Source of the DNA: Geodermatophilaceae bacterium
Lineage (GTDB): Bacteria > Actinomycetota > Actinomycetes > Mycobacteriales > Geodermatophilaceae
Direction of reading: 5' to 3'
Length of the DNA: 14,138 bases
NCBI GenBank assembly: GCA_013811805.1
Contig: JACCUM010000154.1
Location: 1-14,138 of the forward strand
A program made the position numbers and the translations under genes. The first letter of the stretch is position 1. Each line of letters opens with the position of its first letter. The notes under the pieces were generated by a model. The model saw only the letters and a program-made list of their open reading frames with translations, had not been told where the DNA came from and did not search any database. Below, piece after piece: positions 6,882 to 13,062 of the stretch.

Positions 6882-7918
6882 TTCGCCAGCGCCGCCTTCG
6901 TCCGGATCCAGTTATTGATGAGTACCGCAACCAGCAGCATCACGCCCAGAAAGACGTAGAGCCAGTTGCTGTCCCAACCGGCGTACACCACGCCCTGGCG
7001 GGTCATGCCATAGATCAACGCCCCGAGCGCCGCCCCGACCGCCGAGCCGTAGCCACCGGTGAGCAGACACCCGCCGACGACCGCGCAGATGATGTAGATG
7101 AACTCGTCGCCCACACCGGTCGAACTCTGCGCGGTCGAGGACTGGAAGAGGCTGATCATCCCGACCAGCCAACCCGCCCCCGCCGTGCCCATGAACAGTC
7201 CGATCTTGGTCCTGAGCACCGGGACTCCGGTTTGCCGGGCGCTGATCTGCGCACCGCCCACGGCGAAGATCCAGTTCCCCGCCCGAGTGCGCAGCAGGAT
7301 GTAGGTCGCCAGGGCGATCACCAGGAGGGCCCAGAGCACGGATACCGCGATCCGCGCGTTCCCGATGCTGAGGCTGCCACCGAACCACGGTTGGACGGAC
7401 CCGTAGTAGGGGACGTCCCGAAGGCCCTGGATGGCCACTTGGCCGTACACCAGCTTGACCAGGGCAAGGTCCAGCCCTTGCAGGACGAAGAAGGTTCCCA
7501 GCGTGACGATGAAGCTCGGCAGTCCGGTCCGCATCACGATCACCGCGTTCAGCGCACCGATGCCCAGCGCCACGACCAAGGCGACAACGACCGCCAGCCA
7601 GATGTTCAATCCGTACCCGGTGGTCACGACGCCTACGAACAGACCGGTCGCGCCGGTCATGACCCCGGCCGACAGGTCGAACTCGCCGCCGATCATGAGC
7701 AGGGCCACGGCCACCGCCATGATCCCGAAGCGGGACGCGGAGTTCAGCCACGTACCGACCCCCTCCGCGGTGAGGAATTGCTCAGCGACGACAGCGAAGA
7801 AGACGAGCACAGCCAAGGCGGCGCCGAAGGCGCCCACCTCGGGTCGCCGGATCACCCGCGTGCGGCGGCTGGTGCTGTTGAGCCGCTCGTCGCTGGGCAG
7901 GGCTGCGGTCGCGGTCAT
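6878..7918 (-). CDS. Sugar ABC importer permease (RbsC/FrcC type, CUT2)
   Basis: A 346-aa integral membrane protein with about eight to ten hydrophobic segments, starting after a 27-residue basic cytoplasmic tail. GGEFDLSAG (77-85) is the conserved motif of the BPD_transp_2 family, and the cytoplasmic loop ARQTGVPV is the ATPase-contact region. Only one permease gene is present, so a homodimer forms the channel. Start is ATG 7918, preceded by AAGGAG (7924-7929 on the plus strand as ctcctt) five bases upstream. It lies 62 bases after the binding-protein gene, with a hairpin in the gap, and overlaps the ATPase gene by four bases. Confidence 0.95.
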   Translation of the reverse strand: MTATAALPSDERLNSTSRRTRVIRRPEVGAFGAALAVLVFFAVVAEQFLTAEGVGTWLNSASRFGIMAVAVALLMIGGEFDLSAGVMTGATGLFVGVVTTGYGLNIWLAVVVALVVALGIGALNAVIVMRTGLPSFIVTLGTFFVLQGLDLALVKLVYGQVAIQGLRDVPYYGSVQPWFGGSLSIGNARIAVSVLWALLVIALATYILLRTRAGNWIFAVGGAQISARQTGVPVLRTKIGLFMGTAGAGWLVGMISLFQSSTAQSSTGVGDEFIYIICAVVGGCLLTGGYGSAVGAALGALIYGMTRQGVVYAGWDSNWLYVFLGVMLLVAVLINNWIRTKAALAK

Positions 7919-7923
7919 GGCTG

Positions 7924-7929
7924 CTCCTT
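7924..7929 (-). promoter_or_regulatory. Shine-Dalgarno of the permease gene
   Basis: AAGGAG on the minus strand ends 5 bases before the ATG at 7918. It supports that start and shows that the permease has its own strong initiation signal after the intergenic hairpin. Confidence 0.65.
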
Positions 7930-7948
7930 GCTGGGCGCTGGGTACGGG

Positions 7949-7978
7949 ACTGCCGCCGGGAAGTCGGGCGCCGGCAGT
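7949..7978 (-). other. Intergenic hairpin between binding-protein and permease genes
   Basis: ACTGCCG (7949-7955) pairs with CGGCAGT (7972-7978); after a C/C mismatch two more pairs extend the stem. It begins 3 bases after the binding-protein stop codon. In many binding-protein-dependent importers such a stem protects or terminates the upstream segment so that the binding protein is made in excess over the membrane parts. That role is inferred here. Confidence 0.4.
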
Positions 7979-7980
7979 GG

Positions 7981-8949
7981 TCAGCGGGTTCCGTTGCTGG
8001 CGAATTCGAGGACTGCAGCGGCATTCTCGGCATCGACGAACGCCGGACCGGACAGCACCGGCTGGCCGCCGCCGACGTCGTTCCCGTTGCGCACCTTCAG
8101 GTAGAGCAGCTGCACCCCCAGGTACCCCTGGACATAGGGCTGCTGGTCGACGGCGAACAGGATGTCCCCGTCGGTGATTCGGTTGAGGACGTCCTCGGAG
8201 ACATCGAAGGTCCCGATGATCGCGTCAGTACCGGCATCTGCTTGGGCATCGGCGGCCGCGATCCCGAACTGGCCCCCGAGGGTCAGGATGACGCCAACGT
8301 CCGGGTCGGACTGCAGCTTCGACAAGATGGTGTCCTGGACGTCAGCGACGTTGGTGCCGTCGACCTGAAGGTTCTCCACGCTTCCGTCGAAGGTCTCCCC
8401 CACCGAGGAGCAGCGTTCCTCGAGGCCGATATTGCCAGCCTCGTGGATGACGCACACCACCTTGCCCGTGGCACCCTCGTCGTTGAGCCGTTGACCCACA
8501 GCTTGACCGGCGATCGACTCGCTCTGCCCGACATGGGTGATGGCACCGAAGGCCGCGGATTGCTCGATGCCGGAATTGATGGTGATGACCGGGATGCCCG
8601 CTCCTACCGCCGCCTCGACAGAGTCCCGGACCCCATCGGGATTGGCCATGGACACCACGATCCCGTCCACACCCTGCGAGACGGCATTGTCGATCAGCTC
8701 CGACTGGCGCACCGGGTCAGCGTCGTTGGAGTAGTCCACGGTGACGCCCAGATCGCTTCCGGCCTGGTCCGCGCCGGATTTCACCACGTCCCAGAACGCG
8801 TCTCCGGCGCCGGAGTGCGTGATCACGGCGATCGTGAGATCGAGATCTTCCGATCCACTGGAATCGTCCTCCTGGCCGGTACCGCTGCATCCGGCGAGCA
8901 GCAGAGCACTCGTCATCGCGAGCGCCATTACTACCTTCTTGACGGGCAT
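7981..8949 (-). CDS. Sugar ABC importer substrate-binding lipoprotein
   Basis: The 322-aa protein captures the sugar outside the membrane and delivers it to the permease. It starts with a lipoprotein signal peptide: Lys4-Lys5, a hydrophobic core, and the lipobox LLAGC with lipidated Cys21. A Gly/Ser/Asp-rich linker follows, then a periplasmic-binding-protein type 1 (Peripla_BP_4, RbsB-like) domain beginning TIAVITHSGAGDAFW, with the family phrases VDGIVVSMANPDG and GIPVITINSG. The ATG at 8949 is chosen because it yields this signal peptide and has AAAGGA five bases upstream; a 58-residue longer frame is Arg/His-rich and would bury the signal. Two closely following Cys residues in the domain may form a disulfide. 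The exact ligand cannot be read from sequence. First gene of the importer operon. Confidence 0.94.
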   Translation of the reverse strand: MPVKKVVMALAMTSALLLAGCSGTGQEDDSSGSEDLDLTIAVITHSGAGDAFWDVVKSGADQAGSDLGVTVDYSNDADPVRQSELIDNAVSQGVDGIVVSMANPDGVRDSVEAAVGAGIPVITINSGIEQSAAFGAITHVGQSESIAGQAVGQRLNDEGATGKVVCVIHEAGNIGLEERCSSVGETFDGSVENLQVDGTNVADVQDTILSKLQSDPDVGVILTLGGQFGIAAADAQADAGTDAIIGTFDVSEDVLNRITDGDILFAVDQQPYVQGYLGVQLLYLKVRNGNDVGGGQPVLSGPAFVDAENAAAVLEFASNGTR

Positions 8950-9125
8950 GGCGATCCTTTCGCTATCAGGATGACCCGACGGGTGCGGGCCGAGGACTAC
9001 GCAGCCGTGAGAGGCAGGTCCATGCGCCGAGTGCCCCGCCCTGACAACGCCAGCGCAGACGATCATTGCGTTGTACGGGTCCCGACGTCTACGTCTCCGT
9101 CTCGGCCCGGTTCGACAGGGCATCC
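8950..9125 (-). promoter_or_regulatory. 176-base control region upstream of the sugar importer operon
   Basis: This is the longest gap in the window. It holds an inverted repeat, ACAACGC at 9044-9050 and GCGTTGT at 9068-9074, with 17 bases between the arms (arm centres 24 bases apart). It also holds a tandem hexamer, ACGTCT-ACGTCT-CCGTCT, at 9085-9102. On the minus strand TGGACC and TAGTCC spaced by 17 bases give a weak sigma-A-like match about 40 bases before the start codon. A sugar-responsive repressor operator is a reasonable expectation, but no regulator gene is present nearby and the match is not decisive. Confidence 0.35.
8955..8960 (-). promoter_or_regulatory. Shine-Dalgarno fixing the binding-protein start
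   Basis: AAAGGA on the minus strand lies 5 bases before the ATG at 8949. It selects this start over the longer open frame reaching 9123. Confidence 0.65.
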
Positions 9126-10103
9126 TCAGCCGAGTTTGTTGCGGGCGAGGTCGGCCGCGCCGATCATTCCGGCATCGGCACCGAGGCTGGCCTCGACGAT
9201 CTCGGCCGCAGGCCGGTATCCCCGCCCTGGCAACACCGCGAGAAACCGCGCGCGGGCGGGCTCGAGCAGCAGGTCACCGAGCGCGCCTACACCGCCACCG
9301 ACGACAACGATGCTGGGGTCGACGATCATCGCGATCGTGACAATGCCTTCGCCGAGCCAGGACCCGACTTCGCGTACCAATCCGACGGCAGCGGGATCAC
9401 CGGCCAGCGCGGCGGCGGTCACATCGGCACCGGTCAACCGGGAGCCGTCGCCGTCCACCGCAGCCAGTAGCGCGTTGGCTGCGGCCGGGGCGACGTCGAT
9501 CAGCTCCCGCCCGGCCCGTGCCAGCGCCCGCCCGCTGGCGTACTGCTCCAAGCACCCCCGGTTTCCGCAGACGCAACGCCGGCCATCCGGTACGACCCGG
9601 GTGTGTCCCCACTCCCCGGCCACTCCGAAGGCGCCGCGCTGCAGGCGGCCGGCCGAGATCACGCCGCCGCCGATTCCGGTGCCGAGGGTGACGCAGGCTG
9701 CCGTGTCATGGCCGCGCGCCGCACCGAAGCGGTACTCGGCCCAGGCGGCGGCGTTCGCGTCGTTGTCGACCCACACCGGTAGAGGCATGCGTTCGGCCAG
9801 TTCGGCCCGTAGTGGGGTGTTGCGCCAGGCCAGGTGCGGGCTGAAGAGCACCGTCGAGCGATCAGTGCTCACCCAACCGGCAGCGCCGATGCCGACGGCG
9901 ACCGCATCGCCGTACGAACTCGCCCGCGCCCGCCCACCGAGTTCGGCGACCACAGAGACGATGGCGTTCTCGACCGCGCCGATGGCGTGGCCGGGCGTCT
10001 CGCGGCGGACGCAGTCGACCACCACTCCCGAGCTGTCGACCAGACCACCGGCGATCTTGGTGCCGCCGATGTCGATCCCGATCGTCAGGTCGCTGTCTCT
10101 CAT
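9126..10103 (-). CDS. glk: ROK-family glucokinase
   Basis: Phosphorylates glucose (or a close hexose) to the 6-phosphate in the cytoplasm. The 325-aa protein has the phosphate-binding DIGGTK at 11-16, the sugar-binding VDNDAN at 112-117 with catalytic Asp115, GTGIGGG at 141-147 and GEWGH at 163-167. The ROK zinc site is His167 with Cys177, Cys179 and Cys184 in the C-x-C-G-x2-G-C-L-E signature. No DNA-binding helix-turn-helix is present at the N-terminus, so it is a kinase and not a ROK repressor. The neighbouring sugar ABC importer fits: such importers release unphosphorylated sugar, which needs a kinase. Start is ATG 10103, within a 17-base tandem duplication; no good Shine-Dalgarno is visible. 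Polyphosphate as donor is possible in actinobacteria but is not indicated here. Confidence 0.94.
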   Translation of the reverse strand: MRDSDLTIGIDIGGTKIAGGLVDSSGVVVDCVRRETPGHAIGAVENAIVSVVAELGGRARASSYGDAVAVGIGAAGWVSTDRSTVLFSPHLAWRNTPLRAELAERMPLPVWVDNDANAAAWAEYRFGAARGHDTAACVTLGTGIGGGVISAGRLQRGAFGVAGEWGHTRVVPDGRRCVCGNRGCLEQYASGRALARAGRELIDVAPAAANALLAAVDGDGSRLTGADVTAAALAGDPAAVGLVREVGSWLGEGIVTIAMIVDPSIVVVGGGVGALGDLLLEPARARFLAVLPGRGYRPAAEIVEASLGADAGMIGAADLARNKLG

Positions 10104-10119
10104 CGGTCGCTGTCTCTCA
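10088..10119. repeat. 17-base-period tandem duplication over the glucokinase start
   Basis: GGTCGCTGTCTCTCA occurs at 10088-10102 and again at 10105-10119. The first copy ends inside the ATG start codon; the second lies in the leader. On the coding strand the leader copy begins with GTG where the gene copy begins with ATG. The shift of 17 is not a multiple of three, so the two copies are in different frames. Confidence 0.8.
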
Positions 10120-10150
10120 CCGGACGCCGTCGCTCACTGGAGGCTGCCCC

Positions 10151-10486
10151 TTACCGGACGTCGATGTTCTGCACCGGCCGGATCAGTGGAGCCTCGGATG
10201 GCGGATCGGATTCGGGCGCAGCGGTGGCTGCTGACGCTGCCGGGTGGGGCTCGGTCAGTACGCCGAGAAAGGCCGCCCATGCATCACCGAGTCGCGCCAG
10301 CGCGTCCGGGCGCTGGCCACGCAGGGCGGCAATCAGCTGACAGACCGGGCAGACTTCACACTCCGGTGCACCGGTAGCCAGGTGCTCGGTCGTGCCGAGC
10401 CGGGTGGCCCACTCCCCCAACGCCTCCACCAGCCGACGGGCTTCAGCCGCCGGACCAGCCACCGGCTCACCGGCAACGGGGCTCAT
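10151..10486 (-). CDS. Small conserved-looking protein with Cys-x2-Cys-x2-Cys motif
   Basis: The 111-aa protein has an N-terminal amphipathic helix (about 10-32) and then PECEVCPVCQ (41-50), with Cys43, Cys46 and Cys49. The helix LIAALRG and the region DALARLGDAWAAFLGVL follow, and a Pro/Ala/Ser-rich tail ends it. I do not recognise a named function. Small proteins with a CxxC motif and a following helix are found next to ArsA-like ATPase and glucokinase genes in actinobacteria, so it is probably a real family member. Three cysteines so closely set suggest metal or Fe-S binding or a redox switch, with a fourth ligand from elsewhere. Its ATG overlaps the ArsA-like gene stop (ATGA), indicating translational coupling with that ATPase. 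It precedes glucokinase by 47 bases. Confidence 0.82.
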   Translation of the reverse strand: MSPVAGEPVAGPAAEARRLVEALGEWATRLGTTEHLATGAPECEVCPVCQLIAALRGQRPDALARLGDAWAAFLGVLTEPHPAASAATAAPESDPPSEAPLIRPVQNIDVR

Positions 10487-11745
10487 GCCTGCTCCCGATG
10501 TGCGCGCAACAGTTCCTCGGGCCAGCGCTCGGGGTCGGGCTCGAACCGTACGGTCAGGACGCCGTCGGCCAATACCGCATCGATGATCCGGCATCGAATG
10601 AGCAGTCCGGGCAAGGCCAGCAGGCGGCGATGCCCTTCGACCCTGACCGCCAGTTCGTCGCCAACGCGGTTCAGCGTCACCTCCGCCGATCGCACATGCG
10701 GAATGGTCAGCCGGAGCAGATAGTGACCCCCCTCGGCCAGGACCTGAAGGAGCCCGGGTGGCTCCGGGCCGGCCAGCGGATCGACGCCCTCGGGTAGGCC
10801 GCCGTAGAGCTGGTCTGCCACCCCGTTCAAGGGGGAGGCTCCCACGGGCTCCTCCCCCTGGTGCTGGATCACCCGAATGGGCAGGGAAGGGAAACTGGAC
10901 TGGACATCGGCGAGAACTCGCTGTTGTGCGGCAGCCCAAGCCTGCAGCCAGCCCGGCATTCCAGCCAACCCGACAGCACGGTCATCGACCACTCGGTTCA
11001 CGATGACGCCGTCGACGGTGTACCCGAACAGCGCCAGTGCCGTCGCCGCGCGGCGCGCCTCGGCCAGGGCCAGCGACTCAGGGGTCAATACCAGCCTGAT
11101 CCGGGTGATCCCCGGGTCGGTCAACAGCTTTCGAAGGATCATCAGCCGCTCGTGCAGTCGGGACAGCGCCAGCGCCAGCGCCGCACCGCCCCGAGTCGAC
11201 GACGGCCCGCCTTGGCCGAGCAGACCGATGGAACGAAGCAGCCGTTGATGGACCGGGTAGAGCCGCTCGAGGTAGCGGTCGAGGACGTCAGGCAGGGCCA
11301 GCAGGCGCAGGGTCTGGCCGGTGGGCGCGCAGTCGACCACGACCGCGTCGTACAGGCCGGTGGCCACCTCTTCCTCGAGCGCCAGGATCGCCATCAGTTC
11401 GTCGAGGCCGGGCAGCATGGTGAGCTCCTCGGCCACGATCGGGTCCAGACCACTGGCTGAGGCCGCCGCGCTCAGTCGCTCGGTGATCGTCGCCCAGCCG
11501 GCCTCTCCGGTCCACTGCTGCTGCATCCGGTCCAGCCCGTCGACCTGGCAGGCCATCAGCCCCGGCGCGACCTCCGCCGGTCGATCTCCGATCCGTGGAC
11601 CGCCGAGCGCATCGGCCAGGGAGTGCGCTGGGTCTGCGGAGATGATCAAGGTTTTGTGCCCGCGTCCGGCCAGTCGCAAGGCTGTCGCGGCCGCGGCCGT
11701 CGTCTTACCGACACCGCCCTTGCCGGTGAACAGGAGGATCCGCAC
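10483..11745 (-). CDS. ArsA/GET3-like ATPase with C-terminal HSP20-like domain
   Basis: A 420-aa deviant-Walker-A ATPase: GKGGVGKTT at 8-16, SADPAHSLADALG at about 36-48 (the switch I region of ArsA/GET3 proteins), and VVDCAPTGQTLRLLALP near 140-155 (the A-loop/switch II region). The C-terminal part from about 345 has beta-rich phrases (LRLTIPHV, VTLNRVGDELAVRV, LTVRFEP) typical of the HSP20-like domain fused to many actinobacterial ArsA homologues. Only one ATPase domain is present, and no arsenic genes are nearby, so arsenite transport is unlikely. It corresponds in family and position to mycobacterial Rv2184c, function unknown. GTG 11745 starts it eight bases after the SRPBCC gene stop, and its stop overlaps the Cys-motif gene. 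A protein-sorting or ligand-relay role is inference only. Confidence 0.93.
   Translation of the reverse strand: MRILLFTGKGGVGKTTAAAATALRLAGRGHKTLIISADPAHSLADALGGPRIGDRPAEVAPGLMACQVDGLDRMQQQWTGEAGWATITERLSAAASASGLDPIVAEELTMLPGLDELMAILALEEEVATGLYDAVVVDCAPTGQTLRLLALPDVLDRYLERLYPVHQRLLRSIGLLGQGGPSSTRGGAALALALSRLHERLMILRKLLTDPGITRIRLVLTPESLALAEARRAATALALFGYTVDGVIVNRVVDDRAVGLAGMPGWLQAWAAAQQRVLADVQSSFPSLPIRVIQHQGEEPVGASPLNGVADQLYGGLPEGVDPLAGPEPPGLLQVLAEGGHYLLRLTIPHVRSAEVTLNRVGDELAVRVEGHRRLLALPGLLIRCRIIDAVLADGVLTVRFEPDPERWPEELLRAHREQA
10830..10859 (-). other. Perfect 9-bp inverted repeat inside the ArsA-like gene
   Basis: AGGGGGAGG (10830-10838) and CCTCCCCCT (10851-10859) are exact reverse complements with 12 bases between them; CCC/GGG inside could extend the stem. 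It falls in the codons for the segment around GEEPVGASP. In the mRNA it would be a very stable hairpin and may slow ribosomes or tune expression of the downstream genes. Confidence 0.5.
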
Positions 11746-11753
11746 GCTCCCGA

Positions 11754-12185
11754 TCAGCCCTCTACGCGCTTCTTGAGCTCCTTGAGGGCGGTGTCCATGA
11801 TGACCTTCTCTGCCTTGCGCTTGAACATTCCGAGCATGGGAATCGCGAGGTCCACGGTCAGCGTGTACGTGACGTTCGTGGTGTCACCCGTTTCGCGTAG
11901 CACGTACGAGCCGACCTGAGATTTCTGCATCTGGCCCTTGACCAGATGCCAATGCACCGCCGTGTCATCGGTCCACTCATAGGCCAGCACGTAGTCGTCC
12001 TTGACCACACCGGCGTCAAGAACGAAGTGGACCTGCTTGGCCCAGCCCTCCTCGTCCTCCTCCAGCACCTCGGCAGTCTTGACCGCGCCGGTCCACTCCG
12101 GGTAGGCCTGGAAGTCACCGATGACCGACATGATGTCCGCCGCGGATGCGGCGATGTCGATGGACTGCTGGGACTGATCGGCCAT
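11754..12185 (-). CDS. SRPBCC-fold protein, Rv2185c-like
   Basis: The 143-aa single-domain protein has the SRPBCC signature: QSIDIAASAADIMSVIGDFQAYPEWTG is the classic N-terminal strand and helix pair of the actinobacterial polyketide-cyclase/dehydrase family. Beta strands fill the middle, and a long C-terminal helix containing a Lys-rich segment (MFKRKAEKV, TALKELKKRVEG) closes the cavity. It matches mycobacterial Rv2185c in family and in its place before the ArsA-like gene. Ligand unknown; a fatty acyl or isoprenoid ligand is plausible. The ATG at 12185 has no Shine-Dalgarno but a TAGTCT -10 box ends six bases upstream, so the message is probably leaderless and starts here. The gene probably heads the SRPBCC-ArsA-Cys protein-glucokinase transcript. 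Confidence 0.92.
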   Translation of the reverse strand: MADQSQQSIDIAASAADIMSVIGDFQAYPEWTGAVKTAEVLEEDEEGWAKQVHFVLDAGVVKDDYVLAYEWTDDTAVHWHLVKGQMQKSQVGSYVLRETGDTTNVTYTLTVDLAIPMLGMFKRKAEKVIMDTALKELKKRVEG

Positions 12186-12191
12186 GGCCCA

Positions 12192-12197
12192 AGACTA
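12192..12197 (-). promoter_or_regulatory. Candidate -10 box for a leaderless SRPBCC/ArsA transcript
   Basis: TAGTCT on the minus strand fits TANNNT and ends 6 bases before the ATG at 12185, which predicts transcription starting at the ATG. No ribosome-binding sequence is present. A CTGACA lies upstream but only 13 bases away, too close for a normal -35. Confidence 0.45.
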
Positions 12198-12212
12198 CTG
12201 ACGCCTGAGCTG

Positions 12213-12977
12213 TCAGAGGTCCAGGACGTAGGGCACCAGGGTGTGCGCGAAGTGCCCGACGTTGACACACTCCGTGCGACCGAGCCGGAACCGCCCGGCC
12301 AGCGGTTGATGGACGTGCCCGAAAAACATCAGATCCGGCTGGTGCTCCAGGATCGCCTCGCGCAGAGCCACGCTGCCCCGTTCCAGTCGGCGGGCCACGA
12401 CGTCGTAGGTGAGTTCGGGTACGGCCGGTGGGATGTGGGCGCACAGCACGTCCACCGGTCCCAGTGCGGCGACCTTGGCCGCGTAGGCATCCTCGGAGAT
12501 CTCGTACGGCGTCCGCATCGGTGTCGGCAGCCCGCCGCCGACGAAGCCGAACCGCAGACCGCCGATCTCGATGACCTCGCCGTCGAGGATCTGAACACCG
12601 GAATGCGCATGCTCGGCCCAACGATCCGGGATGTCGACGTTGCCGTAGGTCGCGTACGTCGGCGTCGGCATGGCAGCGAAAAGGTCTGCATACTGCCCGT
12701 CGATCGCCTCGTCCATGGCCGTCCTCGAGTCGGGAAGGCTGGCCCACAGCGATCTGGAGAAGTCCCGAGCCTGATCGAAGCGCCTCGCGGTACGCAGCGC
12801 TACCAGCCGGGCGACGGCGTCCGGGCCGAACAGCGACCCGAAGACGCCGGCGTCGTAGTCGAAGTAGTCGATGAAGCAGAGCAGATCACCCAGGCAGATC
12901 ATCGCGTCGGCACCCTGGCCGGCCCGCCGTAGCGGCTCGACGGCACCGTGCACATCGCTGACCAGGTGCAGCCTCAT
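12213..12977 (-). CDS. Calcineurin-like metallophosphoesterase
   Basis: The 254-aa protein has all metal-binding motifs of the family: DVHG at 8-11 (Asp8, His10), GDLL at 30-33 (Asp31), GNVD at 112-115 (Asn113), His181 in AHIPP and GHVH at 220-223 (His221, His223). The GN(V)D form instead of GNHE and the lack of any signal peptide point to a cytoplasmic enzyme of the YfcE/MJ0936-like branch, acting on phosphodiesters or small phosphates; substrate unknown. The ATG at 12977 gives the canonical MRLHLVSDVHG start. The gap before it (85 bases) carries two large palindromes, so its expression may be controlled there. It precedes the SRPBCC/ArsA genes by 27 bases, so read-through into them is possible. 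Confidence 0.92.
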   Translation of the reverse strand: MRLHLVSDVHGAVEPLRRAGQGADAMICLGDLLCFIDYFDYDAGVFGSLFGPDAVARLVALRTARRFDQARDFSRSLWASLPDSRTAMDEAIDGQYADLFAAMPTPTYATYGNVDIPDRWAEHAHSGVQILDGEVIEIGGLRFGFVGGGLPTPMRTPYEISEDAYAAKVAALGPVDVLCAHIPPAVPELTYDVVARRLERGSVALREAILEHQPDLMFFGHVHQPLAGRFRLGRTECVNVGHFAHTLVPYVLDL

Positions 12978-12986
12978 CCCCGTTCC

Positions 12987-13014
12987 ACCGCACTTTCTCC
13001 GGAGAATGTGCGGT
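12987..13014. promoter_or_regulatory. Palindrome 1 (operator-like) before the metallophosphoesterase gene
   Basis: A 28-base palindrome with no spacer: 13 of 14 symmetric pairs match, the exception being T12994 opposite T13007. The core is TTCTCCGGAGAA at 12995-13006, flanked by CCGCAC and GTGCGG arms. Its right-hand partner lies 42 bases away centre to centre. Perfect spacer-free symmetry favours a dimeric DNA-binding protein, although an RNA hairpin with a CCGG loop is also possible. Confidence 0.6.
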
Positions 13015-13032
13015 CTGCGGGCCGACAGAAGT

Positions 13033-13052
13033 GACTTTCTCCGGAGAAAGTC
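13033..13052. promoter_or_regulatory. Palindrome 2, perfect 20-base copy of the same motif
   Basis: Ten of ten symmetric pairs match around the centre 13042/13043; the core is ACTTTCTCCGGAGAAAGT. It lies 10 bases past the SRPBCC gene stop codon. On the minus strand it could act as that gene's terminator (stem GACTTTCT/AGAAAGTC with loop CCGG, followed by ACTTCTGT), or with palindrome 1 as a paired operator. Confidence 0.6.
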
Positions 13053-13062
13053 CCTCTACGTC

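Noticed and set aside
8950..9123. 58-residue extension of the binding protein
   Set aside because: It would place the lipoprotein signal peptide internally; the ATG at 8949 has a good Shine-Dalgarno.
9126..10103. ROK-family transcriptional repressor
   Set aside because: There is no N-terminal helix-turn-helix; the protein begins directly with the ATP-binding DIGGTK motif.
8242..10377. 711-codon open frame on the plus strand
   Set aside because: It lies opposite the binding-protein and glucokinase genes, which have clear motifs. Its composition is Ser/Pro/Arg/Thr-rich with no domain, an effect of high G/C at third positions.
10483..11745. Arsenite pump ATPase
   Set aside because: There is one ATPase domain with an HSP20-like tail and no arsB, arsR or arsC nearby; the family relation is to uncharacterised actinobacterial ArsA-like proteins.
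12987..13052. CRISPR-like repeats
   Set aside because: Only two units, each a palindrome without a spacer array or cas genes.
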